A stretch of DNA of 64,000 nucleotides from Acidobacteriota bacterium (GTDB taxonomy: Bacteria; Acidobacteriota; Terriglobia; Acidiferrales; UBA7541). The position numbers and the translations under genes are program-made. The DNA is taken from NCBI GenBank assembly GCA_003154775.1, contig PMES01000054.1:37072-101071 (forward strand). Direction: 5' to 3'. Below the pieces are notes generated by a model. It did no database searches. It worked only from the letters and a program-made list of their open reading frames with translations, and had not been told where the DNA came from. Shown one piece after another: positions 9,171 through 17,764 of this stretch (position 1 is the stretch's first letter; each line of letters opens with the position of its first letter).

Positions 9171-12100
9171 TCAGGCCGTTTCTTCCCATTCCGTGTCACT
9201 CAGCGGCAGCATGTCCGTGTCTCGCGCCACCCAAACGTACATCGTCGGCAACAAATAGATGCTGATGAATAATGCAGCAAACAATCCGCCCACGATCACG
9301 ATCGCAAAAGGCCTTTGCGAATCCGAGCCAATCCCGCGCGAAAGTGCTGCCGGTAATAGACCCAGCATCGCCACCAGCATCGTCATCATGATCGGACGCA
9401 ACCTCAGGATTGCCCCCTCCACGGCCGCGTCTTCGATCGAGTACCCTTGCGCGCGCAGTTGATTGATGTACTCGATCATGATCACGCCCACCTCTACGGA
9501 AACTCCAAACAGCGCCAGGAACCCTACGCCGCTCGACACGCTGAAGTGCGTGCCCGTAATCAGCAGCGCCAGAATCCCGCCGAGTGGCGCCATGGACACG
9601 TTCGCCAGCGTCAGCGCCGCCCACTTCGCCGACTTAAACATCGTAAACAGAATGATGTAGATAACCAGGATCGTGATCGGCAGCACAATCAGCAACCGCC
9701 GCTGCGAGCGCTTCTGGCTCTCATACTCCCCCGCCCAATCCAGGTGATACCCTGTGGGGAGTTTTACCTGCTTTTCGACCTTGGCCATCGCCTCTTCCAC
9801 GGCACCGCCCAGGTCTCGCCCGCGAACGCTGTATTTGATCGCGATGTAGCGGGAATTTGCTTCCCGGTAAATTTCCGAAGCTCCATCCTCAACCCGCGTA
9901 TTGGTAAGTTGCGCCAGGCTGACGCGTTCTCCCGATGGCGCCACGATGCGGATGTTTTCGATGGCCTCACGCGTGTCCCGGTAGGGAGCCTGGTACCTCA
10001 CCACCAGGTCGTAACGTTTTTCTCCTTCCAGCACCTGGCTCACGGCTTTGCCCCCGATGGCCGTCTCCACCGCATCCTGTACGTCCGTCACGTTGAGTCC
10101 GTACCGCGACGCCTTCTGCCGGTCAACGCTGAGGTCCAAATTGGGCTGCCCCAGCACACGGAATAGCCCCAAATCCTCAATTCCGGCCACGCCGCGCATT
10201 ACGTCCACCACCTCATCGCCCTTTTGCTCCAGCACTTTCAGATCATCGCCATACATCTTCACGGCCAATTCGCCCTTGACCCCGCTGACCGCCTCTTCCA
10301 TGTTGTCTGAGATTGGCTGCGAGAAATTCCACAGGACCCCGGGTATCTGGCTTAGTTCCTTGTCCATCGCCGAAATGAGCGCGTCTTTGTCTTCCCGGAA
10401 GACGGGCCGCCACTGGTCCTTCCTCTTCAGATCCACAAAGTATTCTGTATTAAAGAAGCCGGTTGTGTCCGTTCCGTCGTCCGGACGCCCCACCTGGGAC
10501 ACGACCTGCTTCACTTCGGGAAATGCCGCCAGGATCAGCCGCGCCTGATTCATGATGCGTGTGCCTTCGGTCGGTCCCGTGCTTGGCGCCAGCGTACCGC
10601 GGGCCCAGATCGCTCCTTCGTCCAGGTGCGGCAGAAACTCTGACCCCACGATCCCGCTGAACAACAGAATAAACGTCGCCGCAATGCACGCGCTGGCTGC
10701 CGTCAACGTGAGCTTGCGATGCGCCAGTGCCCATCTCACGCTTGACCGGTACCTCTTCCTCAGGAACTCCATCACCGGGTTGTGCCACTCCGTAATTCCA
10801 TGCCGGAAAACCATCTTTGCAAGCACGGGCGCAATCGCGATCGAGAAGATCAGGGCTCCCAGCAGTGCGAACGAAACTGTCCACGCCATCGGACGAAACA
10901 GCCGTCCTTCCACGCTCTGCAAAGTGAAGATCGGCATGTATGCCGTGATGATGATCGCCCGCGCAAAGAATACCGGCCGCAGCACTTCGTGTACCGCGCC
11001 CCGGATTCTCTCGAATGGTGTCTTTGCTGCGTTCGCGGCCAGGTTATAGTGGCGCACGATGTTTTCGATCACCACCACCGACCCGTCCACCACCATCCCG
11101 AAATCCAGGGCCCCCAGCGAAAGCAGGTTTGCGGGGATCTTGTTCAGGTCCAGACAGATGGACGCGAAAAGGAGCGAGAACGGAATGGTCAGCGCCACAA
11201 TCAGCGCGCCGCGCACATTTCCCAGGAAGAAAAACAGGATGATGGATACCAGCAGCACTCCCGCGGTCAGGTTGTGCAGCACGGTGTGCGTCGTGTAGTG
11301 CACCAGGTCGCTGCGATCCAGGAACGGAACGATCTGCACGCCCGGCGGCAATATCCGCTCGTTCAGCTCCTTCACCTTGGCATGGATATCCTCAATCGTG
11401 GTATCCGCGTTCGCCCCTTTCCGCAGCAACACGATTCCTTCCACCACGTCTTCGTTATCGATGATCTTCCCGTCATCCCGGCGCAGCGCCTTTCCGATCT
11501 GCCCCAGCCGTATGCGTGGCCCCTGGGTCACCGTTGCGATGTCCCTCACGTGCAAGGCCACGCCATTCTGGGCTTTCAGGACGGTACCCTCGATGTCCTG
11601 CAAGTTCGCGATTAACCCGACCGCGCGCACATTTATTTGCTGTAATCCGGACTCGATGAAGCTCCCGCCCGCGTTCACGTTGTTGTTGGCAAGCTGCTGT
11701 TCCACCTGCCCGATGGTCAGCCCGTACGCCACCAGCTTGCTCGGGTCCACGCGCACCTGATACTCCCGCGTCGTTCCTCCAAAGCTCACCACATCCACCA
11801 CGTCCGGCACGGACTTGAACTGCTTCTCCAGCGTCCAGTCCTCCAGCGACTTCAATTCCATCAGGTCATACTTGGGGTTCGTGCTCTTGAGCGTGTACCA
11901 ATAGATTTGTCCCACCGGACTGTAATCGGTCCCCATCTGCGGTTGCAGTCCCGCCGGCAGGGTAACCATGGACAGCCTCTCGAGCACTTTCTGCCGGTTC
12001 CAATCGTTGTCCGAGGAGTCGTCGAAGATGAGCATGAGGCTGGAGAGCCCGAAAAGAGACACGGAGCGAAGGTGGGCCAGATGCGGCAGACCGTTCATCT

Positions 12101-12335
12101 GGATTTCAATGGGGATGGTGACCTGCTGTTCTACTTCTTCCGCGGCTCGCCCCGGCCATTGCGTGATCACCTGCACATAGTTGTTCGCGACGTCCGGATA
12201 GGCCTCCACCGGCAGATTGTGGAAAGACACCGCGCCCCACACCAGCAGCAGCAGCGTCAACGCCAACACCATGAAGCGATTCGTCAGCGCGAAGTCCACC
12301 AGCCCTGAAATCAGCGAGCTTTTTTTCGAGTCCAT
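9171..12335 (-). CDS. czcA: Heavy-metal efflux RND transporter, CzcA/CusA family
   Basis: About 1050 aa RND permease: NLPVEAYPDVANNYVQVITQWPG, LDFGMVVDGSVVVIENIVRH, FGVSVEVGVIMIEYINQLR; adaptor and OMF genes upstream. Confidence 0.92.
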   Translation of the reverse strand: MDSKKSSLISGLVDFALTNRFMVLALTLLLLVWGAVSFHNLPVEAYPDVANNYVQVITQWPGRAAEEVEQQVTIPIEIQMNGLPHLAHLRSVSLFGLSSLMLIFDDSSDNDWNRQKVLERLSMVTLPAGLQPQMGTDYSPVGQIYWYTLKSTNPKYDLMELKSLEDWTLEKQFKSVPDVVDVVSFGGTTREYQVRVDPSKLVAYGLTIGQVEQQLANNNVNAGGSFIESGLQQINVRAVGLIANLQDIEGTVLKAQNGVALHVRDIATVTQGPRIRLGQIGKALRRDDGKIIDNEDVVEGIVLLRKGANADTTIEDIHAKVKELNERILPPGVQIVPFLDRSDLVHYTTHTVLHNLTAGVLLVSIILFFFLGNVRGALIVALTIPFSLLFASICLDLNKIPANLLSLGALDFGMVVDGSVVVIENIVRHYNLAANAAKTPFERIRGAVHEVLRPVFFARAIIITAYMPIFTLQSVEGRLFRPMAWTVSFALLGALIFSIAIAPVLAKMVFRHGITEWHNPVMEFLRKRYRSSVRWALAHRKLTLTAASACIAATFILLFSGIVGSEFLPHLDEGAIWARGTLAPSTGPTEGTRIMNQARLILAAFPEVKQVVSQVGRPDDGTDTTGFFNTEYFVDLKRKDQWRPVFREDKDALISAMDKELSQIPGVLWNFSQPISDNMEEAVSGVKGELAVKMYGDDLKVLEQKGDEVVDVMRGVAGIEDLGLFRVLGQPNLDLSVDRQKASRYGLNVTDVQDAVETAIGGKAVSQVLEGEKRYDLVVRYQAPYRDTREAIENIRIVAPSGERVSLAQLTNTRVEDGASEIYREANSRYIAIKYSVRGRDLGGAVEEAMAKVEKQVKLPTGYHLDWAGEYESQKRSQRRLLIVLPITILVIYIILFTMFKSAKWAALTLANVSMAPLGGILALLITGTHFSVSSGVGFLALFGVSVEVGVIMIEYINQLRAQGYSIEDAAVEGAILRLRPIMMTMLVAMLGLLPAALSRGIGSDSQRPFAIVIVGGLFAALFISIYLLPTMYVWVARDTDMLPLSDTEWEETA

Positions 12336-12346
12336 GGGTTTCCGCT

Positions 12347-13480
12347 CTATTGCTCCGCCGTGTTCTGCAACACCAGCGCGTTCGTCACCACTTGCTGTCC
12401 CGGCTCTATTCCCGTGCGAATCTCCTGCATTTTGTCGGGAAGGCTCACACCGGCCTTCACTTCCACACGCCGGAATTTCTTCTCTCCCGCCGGCACATAT
12501 ACCCAATCGCGATCATGCAAATGCAGAATGGCATCGGCTGGCACCGCGGCCCGCTTCTCCTTCTTCTGTCCGCGAAAGGTAGCGCTCACAAACATCCCCA
12601 CCCGCATCAGCAATTGCGGATTGGCCACTTCCACCCTTACTTTCGCGGTGCGTATGTTCGGATCCAGAATCGGCCCGATGTTGCTGATCCTTCCGTTCAG
12701 TGTTTTGTCGGGGTACGCATTCAGCCGGAGTTCCGCCGTCTCTCCCACATGCACGTTTGCCAGATCGTTCTCATACACATCGCAGAGGATCCACACCCGC
12801 GACAAATCCGAAATCGTAAACGGATTGCTCCCCGCCAGTCCTTGCACCCCCGAAGCGTTGGTTACTTGCTGGTCTGTGATCACCCCGGTTGTCGGCGCCT
12901 TGATGTCCACCACTCCGCTGGGGTGATCCTTTTCCACTCCCAGTACATGCAGGCGCTCCAGCGTAGTCTCCACGTCCACCTTGGCCTTCTCTTCCGCATC
13001 CTGCGCCACCTGAAAATCATTCAGAGAGATGGCCCCTTTGTCGTACAGGATCTGGGCGCGTTCAAACTGTCTTCTGGCCAGCGCTTCGTCCGTGACTGCT
13101 TTGCGGTAATCCGAAAAAGCCGCGGCAATATCCGGGCTCTGCACCCGCAGCAGAATCTGCCCCTTCTGCACGGTGTCGCCGAGATGCGCGCGTATTTCCA
13201 CCACGCGTCCTGACGCCAGCGAGATCACCGGCACAGTCCGGCTCACATCGGGAGTCACCACGCCCGTTACCGTCAGCGTCGGCGCCGCCTGATATTCCAC
13301 CGCCGTGAATAAGGGGAACTGTTCGGCATGCTCCACCTGCACAAGACTGGCATCCTGTTCCTTCTCCACTTTCGCCGGCGGCGGGGCACCGCCCTCCGTC
13401 TCTTTCTTATCGCCGCAACCCATCAGCATCACTGACAGGCAGGCAGCGCATGTCAGTGGCACACCAAGCCTGCGCATCAT
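12347..13480 (-). CDS. czcB: RND efflux periplasmic adaptor subunit (CzcB-like)
   Basis: Lipoprotein-like N-terminus (LMGCGDKKE), membrane-fusion-protein hairpin and barrel regions, GRVVEIRAHLGDTVQKGQILLRVQSPD. Confidence 0.9.
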   Translation of the reverse strand: MMRRLGVPLTCAACLSVMLMGCGDKKETEGGAPPPAKVEKEQDASLVQVEHAEQFPLFTAVEYQAAPTLTVTGVVTPDVSRTVPVISLASGRVVEIRAHLGDTVQKGQILLRVQSPDIAAAFSDYRKAVTDEALARRQFERAQILYDKGAISLNDFQVAQDAEEKAKVDVETTLERLHVLGVEKDHPSGVVDIKAPTTGVITDQQVTNASGVQGLAGSNPFTISDLSRVWILCDVYENDLANVHVGETAELRLNAYPDKTLNGRISNIGPILDPNIRTAKVRVEVANPQLLMRVGMFVSATFRGQKKEKRAAVPADAILHLHDRDWVYVPAGEKKFRRVEVKAGVSLPDKMQEIRTGIEPGQQVVTNALVLQNTAEQ

Positions 13481-14736
13481 TGGATGACCTCACGTCCCAC
13501 GGCGAGATTCATCTGGCTCGCCGCCATCAGGTACGACCCGATCAGGTTCAGGTAGTTCAATTCGGTGTCGCGGTACTCTTTTTGCGCGTCCAGAAAATCC
13601 AGCAAAGACGCACCTCCGTGTTGATAGGCAAAGGACACCGTATCCCGCACCCGCTCTGCTTGCGTCAGATACATGTCCTTGTACGGCTTCAACAGCACGA
13701 TGGTGCTGTTCACCGTCGCATACGCCGAGTCCACATCGCTGTACACCTGGGCTCGGGCGGCATCGGCAACGCGCCGGTTGCGGTCGATGTCAATCTGTGT
13801 GCGCAGCTTTTCTCCCTGGTTGCGGTCGAAAATCCGCAGTGGCACGCTCACATTGAATCCGATGTACTGGTCGATGGGTGGATTTCTCCCCACATCAAAT
13901 CCAATCGTTGGATCCGTCGATCCATTGGCCATCGCCAGGCGGTGATCCGTCTCCGCTTTGTCGATCCCGCGAAGCGCTGCCTTCAAGTCGGGCCGTGATT
14001 CCATCGCGAACCGCCGGTACTCGTCTGGCGACGCAAGTTGCTCCGCAAACTCGTACGGACCCGCCACATCGAACTGATCCAGTGGAGTCTGCTCGTTCAG
14101 CAGCGCCAGCAATTGAATCTTTGCCGTTCGCAAATTTACATCGGCTGTCTGCAAATCCGCCAGGTACTGTATGCGCTGAAGCTCCAGCCGGTCGAGGTCC
14201 ATTTGCGCGATACTTCCTGCCTTGTATCGTTCCCGGTTCACTTCCAGAACTTTGTCGTAGTAGGTCAGATTTTCCTTTGCGAGCGCCAAAACCGCCTTTC
14301 CCTGCAGCGCCTGCACAAACGCCATACGTAGTGTGAACAGCAGCGTGCGTTCCAAATCCGCCTGCGTGTCTTCCGCAACCTCGGTCGCCCCCTTCGCGCT
14401 CTCCAAGCGAAGTTCCCGCTTATGTTGCCGCTCGTGCAAATAACTCGCCGCCGCCACCATCAGCAGTGATCCAAACGTGCTGTGCGGCGGGCCTCCATCA
14501 AATGGATTGATCTGATCGACGGTCAGCGCCAGATTCGGATTCGGCCGCAAATAGGCGGTGGTCTCCTGTGCGCGAGACTCATCTACACCCAACTTGCCGG
14601 CGCGCAGCGTCGGATTGTTGTTTTCAAATCGCGCCTTCACCTCATCCCACGTCAGCGCATGTTGCGCTTGCGCGACACCACCGCTTCCCGCCGCCAATAC
14701 CAGCACCAGGCAGACACCCCGAATAAGACGCTGCAT
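13477..14736 (-). CDS. czcC: TolC-family outer membrane efflux protein (CzcC-like)
   Basis: Signal peptide; OEP-type sequence (NLALTVDQINP, IGFNVSVPLRIFDRNQGE); ATGA overlap with the adaptor gene. Confidence 0.88.
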   Translation of the reverse strand: MQRLIRGVCLVLVLAAGSGGVAQAQHALTWDEVKARFENNNPTLRAGKLGVDESRAQETTAYLRPNPNLALTVDQINPFDGGPPHSTFGSLLMVAAASYLHERQHKRELRLESAKGATEVAEDTQADLERTLLFTLRMAFVQALQGKAVLALAKENLTYYDKVLEVNRERYKAGSIAQMDLDRLELQRIQYLADLQTADVNLRTAKIQLLALLNEQTPLDQFDVAGPYEFAEQLASPDEYRRFAMESRPDLKAALRGIDKAETDHRLAMANGSTDPTIGFDVGRNPPIDQYIGFNVSVPLRIFDRNQGEKLRTQIDIDRNRRVADAARAQVYSDVDSAYATVNSTIVLLKPYKDMYLTQAERVRDTVSFAYQHGGASLLDFLDAQKEYRDTELNYLNLIGSYLMAASQMNLAVGREVIQ

Positions 14737-14906
14737 CGTTCTACCCTCACATCCTCAAACTTCACGGAAGACTCTGACCCCGGATTCCAGGTTTTTCTGT
14801 GGTTCGGCCAAACCTTGTGCCGCTCCTGCTTCCTTTTGGCACAGGATGAGCGGAACGATAGGGTTGCAATCGTTCCGAGTTTGTTACAAATGCGTGAAAA
14901 AATTAT

Positions 14907-15644
14907 TTAGGAATGAAAAACGGAAACAGGCGGCGAGCGCCCGGACTTCCCGGCCCGCACGCCCGGCAAATTCGCATTGTAATCGCCAACCAGTGAGAAT
15001 TTTGACTTCTGCTCCAGACCCGTTCCAGAGTCATCGAGGACTTCAATTCCAAATGTGCTCCACGTGAATTGCAGCGCGGCACACTCTTCGGCCGGCTCCT
15101 GCGCCGCAACCAACCGTATTCCCTCATCACTTTCGATGCTCGGGAATGCCCCCGGTTTGGCCAGCGTGAATTTCCCGTGCCCGTCGTTGAGCAGCACGGC
15201 AACAAAATGGGAGTCCATGGCCGTGGTCACGACCAGGTCCATCGCATCATCGCCATTGACGTCCCGCGCCACTAGCTCCAGCCCGCCCTGCGGTCCGGTG
15301 ATCCCGATCGCCGATTCTTCGCTCGCGCTCAGTTGCAGCCGGATGGAATATCGCGTCCCGCTCGCAGCGTCCCGCTCGACTTGCACCGTTGCCAGATCTG
15401 GCTTCTGGTCGCCGTCAAAATCCGCTATGGCAAATCGAGGTGAGAATCCGCTCGTTTCGCCAGAAGTCCCCTGCGCCGCTTCCGCCGCATTTCCGCCAAG
15501 CAACATTGCGAACACGCAGAGGCAAAGCGGGCTCAGGCTCACCCGCGCCACATTGGCAATCTTTCGTCTTGTGCAAATCCTTCGACTCATGAGCGCCTTA
15601 ATTGTACCGCAAACTCTGCCGAATCTTACGTCTAGACTACCCAC
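14907..15644 (-). CDS. Secreted FG-GAP/VCBS-repeat-like protein
   Basis: Signal peptide; Ca-binding repeat-like FAIADFDGDQKPDLATVQV and ARDVNGDDAMDLVVTT. Confidence 0.7.
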   Translation of the reverse strand: MGSLDVRFGRVCGTIKALMSRRICTRRKIANVARVSLSPLCLCVFAMLLGGNAAEAAQGTSGETSGFSPRFAIADFDGDQKPDLATVQVERDAASGTRYSIRLQLSASEESAIGITGPQGGLELVARDVNGDDAMDLVVTTAMDSHFVAVLLNDGHGKFTLAKPGAFPSIESDEGIRLVAAQEPAEECAALQFTWSTFGIEVLDDSGTGLEQKSKFSLVGDYNANLPGVRAGKSGRSPPVSVFHS

Positions 15645-15673
15645 GGTGTGTTCTCACCACGAATCCTGCGTAA

Positions 15674-15689
15674 TGTGATATATGTCACA
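15674..15689. promoter_or_regulatory. Candidate CRP/FNR-superfamily operator TGTGA-N6-TCACA
   Basis: Perfect match TGTGATATATGTCACA in the intergenic region between the divergent genes at 15644(-) and 15975(+). Confidence 0.5.
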
Positions 15690-15974
15690 AGTTGATGTGA
15701 TGCAGAATATGGCACCCCGTGCGCCCTACACTCTACCCTTTCTTCCGGCACACTTCGGCTTGGCCCTCTCATTTCACCACCGAGGCCGATTCCTGTGCGG
15801 CCTTTGCTTACTCAGACAAGCTATTGAAAACACTATTGATAACCGGTAGCTTGGAGTGGAATACTGCAGCCGGACCGCGTCCATTTTGCATTTGCGCCAA
15901 GTTCATTGCCGGTGTCCTGGGGGACAATCTGAATCCCCTGCGGGAGGCCGAGCGGATGAAGGAGTAACCAGATT

Positions 15975-16619
15975 ATGGCAAACGACTCGGTGTCAATGGC
16001 AGCCTCTGCCGCGCCGGGCTGGACCCCAGGGCAGGTTGGTCTCCTCGCATCTGTCTGCCTGGTCCTGGGGTTGGCCGGAGGTTACTTTCTACCTGCCGGC
16101 AGGGCGGCGAATCCCGCACATCCCCCCGCCGTCGCCAGTGCTCCGAGCGCTCCCCATCCCTTGCCAACTATGGAGCAAATGAAAGCCCTGGCCGACGCCA
16201 AAGCCGCTCCGCTCCTTGAGAAGCTGAAGACCACTCCCAACGATGCAGGCCTGCTCGCCCAGCTCGGCGCCATCTACAACTCCATGCATCAGTTCCAGGA
16301 AGCCGCTCAGTACTACGACAAGTCGCTCAAGCTCGATCCCAAAAACGTTCCCGTTCGCACCGAACTTGCCTCGTCTCTCTACTACAGCGGCGACGTTGAT
16401 GGCGCGCTTGCGCAACTGGATCAGGCCCTCAAGTACGATCCCAAAGACACCAATTCCCTATTCAACATCGGTGTGATCCGCTGGAAGGGGAAGAAAGATG
16501 CGCCGGGAGCCATCGCCGCCTGGCAAGAGCTACTCAAGGTGCATCCCAACCTCGATCGCCGCCCCATCGTTGAGAGAATGATTGCCGAAGCCAGGATGGG
16601 TGGCACAGTAAAGAACTAG
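15975..16619 (+). CDS. Membrane-anchored tetratricopeptide-repeat protein
   Basis: N-terminal TM segment, then TPRs (AAQYYDKSLKLDPKNVPVRTELASSLYYSGDVDGALAQLDQALKYDPKD). Confidence 0.8.
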   Translation: MANDSVSMAASAAPGWTPGQVGLLASVCLVLGLAGGYFLPAGRAANPAHPPAVASAPSAPHPLPTMEQMKALADAKAAPLLEKLKTTPNDAGLLAQLGAIYNSMHQFQEAAQYYDKSLKLDPKNVPVRTELASSLYYSGDVDGALAQLDQALKYDPKDTNSLFNIGVIRWKGKKDAPGAIAAWQELLKVHPNLDRRPIVERMIAEARMGGTVKN

Positions 16620-16656
16620 CTCGCATCAGCATTCTTAGCAGAAGGAGCCGCACATC

Positions 16657-17328
16657 GTGCCCGAGATCAAAACAACAAATGTGAGCGTGAATTGGACCTC
16701 CACTCAGGCCTTCGCCGTCGCTCTGATCTCCCTGTTGCTTGGCTTGGCCGGTGGCTGGTTTATCCGCAAGTCCTTCGTTCCTGCTCCCGCCGCAACCGCA
16801 GTCGCGTCTCCCGCCGCTCCGGCCGACAATCCACCTGTCGCTCCGCTCGGCTCTCTGGCCGCCATGCCTACTCCCGATCAATTGAAGAAGATGGCCGACA
16901 CGCAGGCTGCTCCTCTTCTTGACAACCTGAAATCTGACCCCAGCAATCCCGACTTGCTCGCCCGCATCGGCAACATCTATTACGACGTCAAGCACTACCC
17001 GGAGGCCATCGATTACTACGAGCGCTCTTTGAAGCTCCAGCCTGCCAACGCCGCCGTACGCACGGACATGGCCACCGCTTATTGGTATAGCGGAAACGCG
17101 GACAAGGCCCTCGCCGAGTTCAACAAGGCTCTCACCTACGAGCCCAACAAGGCCAACACCCTGTTCAACATCGGGATCGTCAAGTGGCAGAGCAAAAACG
17201 ACGCGGCTGGCGCCATTGCTGTCTGGCAGAAATTGCTCGACACTAACCCGAACTACGAGGCTCGCGACAAAGTGCAGCAGATGATCGATCAGGCCAAATC
17301 CGGCTCCCACGCTCCCATTTCCGAATAG
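16657..17328 (+). CDS. Membrane-anchored tetratricopeptide-repeat protein (tandem paralog)
   Basis: Same architecture as the preceding gene: TM then TPR (AIDYYERSLKLQPANAAVRTDMATAYWYSGNADKALAEFNKAL). Confidence 0.8.
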   Translation: MPEIKTTNVSVNWTSTQAFAVALISLLLGLAGGWFIRKSFVPAPAATAVASPAAPADNPPVAPLGSLAAMPTPDQLKKMADTQAAPLLDNLKSDPSNPDLLARIGNIYYDVKHYPEAIDYYERSLKLQPANAAVRTDMATAYWYSGNADKALAEFNKALTYEPNKANTLFNIGIVKWQSKNDAAGAIAVWQKLLDTNPNYEARDKVQQMIDQAKSGSHAPISE

Positions 17329-17337
17329 CTTTGCAAG

Positions 17338-17550
17338 GTGGCAATGACACTTCACAAACTCCTGGCCGGCGCAATCCTTTCCCTTTGCTTATCCCCCTGC
17401 TCCGTTCACGCCCAAGCTCCTCCCAAAGCGCAATTCATCTCTCTCGAAGAAGCTCGGCCCGTCCTCTCCGCAATGTCCGGCTCTTTTCCCGCCGAATTGA
17501 AGAGTCCTATAGCAAGCGATCCGGCCCAGCGGCCCGCTTCTCGCCCCTAA
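17338..17550 (+). pseudogene. Truncated secreted protein: signal peptide plus about 30 residues, then a short unrelated tail
   Basis: MTLHKLLAGAILSLCLSPCSVHAQAPP...FISLEEARPVLSAMSGSFPAELK, then a stop just before an intergenic repeat. Confidence 0.45.
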
Positions 17551-17576
17551 TCAGGGTGCGGGGAAATACCCGCGAT

Positions 17577-17676
17577 TGTCATTCCGAGCCCCGTTCGCTT
17601 TTTGAACGGGGTGAGGAATCTTCTTTTCTGCTGGTTTTTTGAGAAAAGCAGATCCCTCGCTCTGCTCGGGATGACA
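17577..17676. repeat. MITE/REP-like dispersed element with terminal inverted repeats
   Basis: Ends TGTCATTCCGAGC...GCTCGGGATGACA (12/13 inverted match); related element at 44164-44275. Confidence 0.65.
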
Positions 17677-17764
17677 ACGCATGAGCGTTTTTCGCATCTT
17701 GTTAAGCCAAATCCGCTCAGCCCAGCGATAGCTGCGTCATTCGTTTTGAAGTTTTTCCGCTCTT

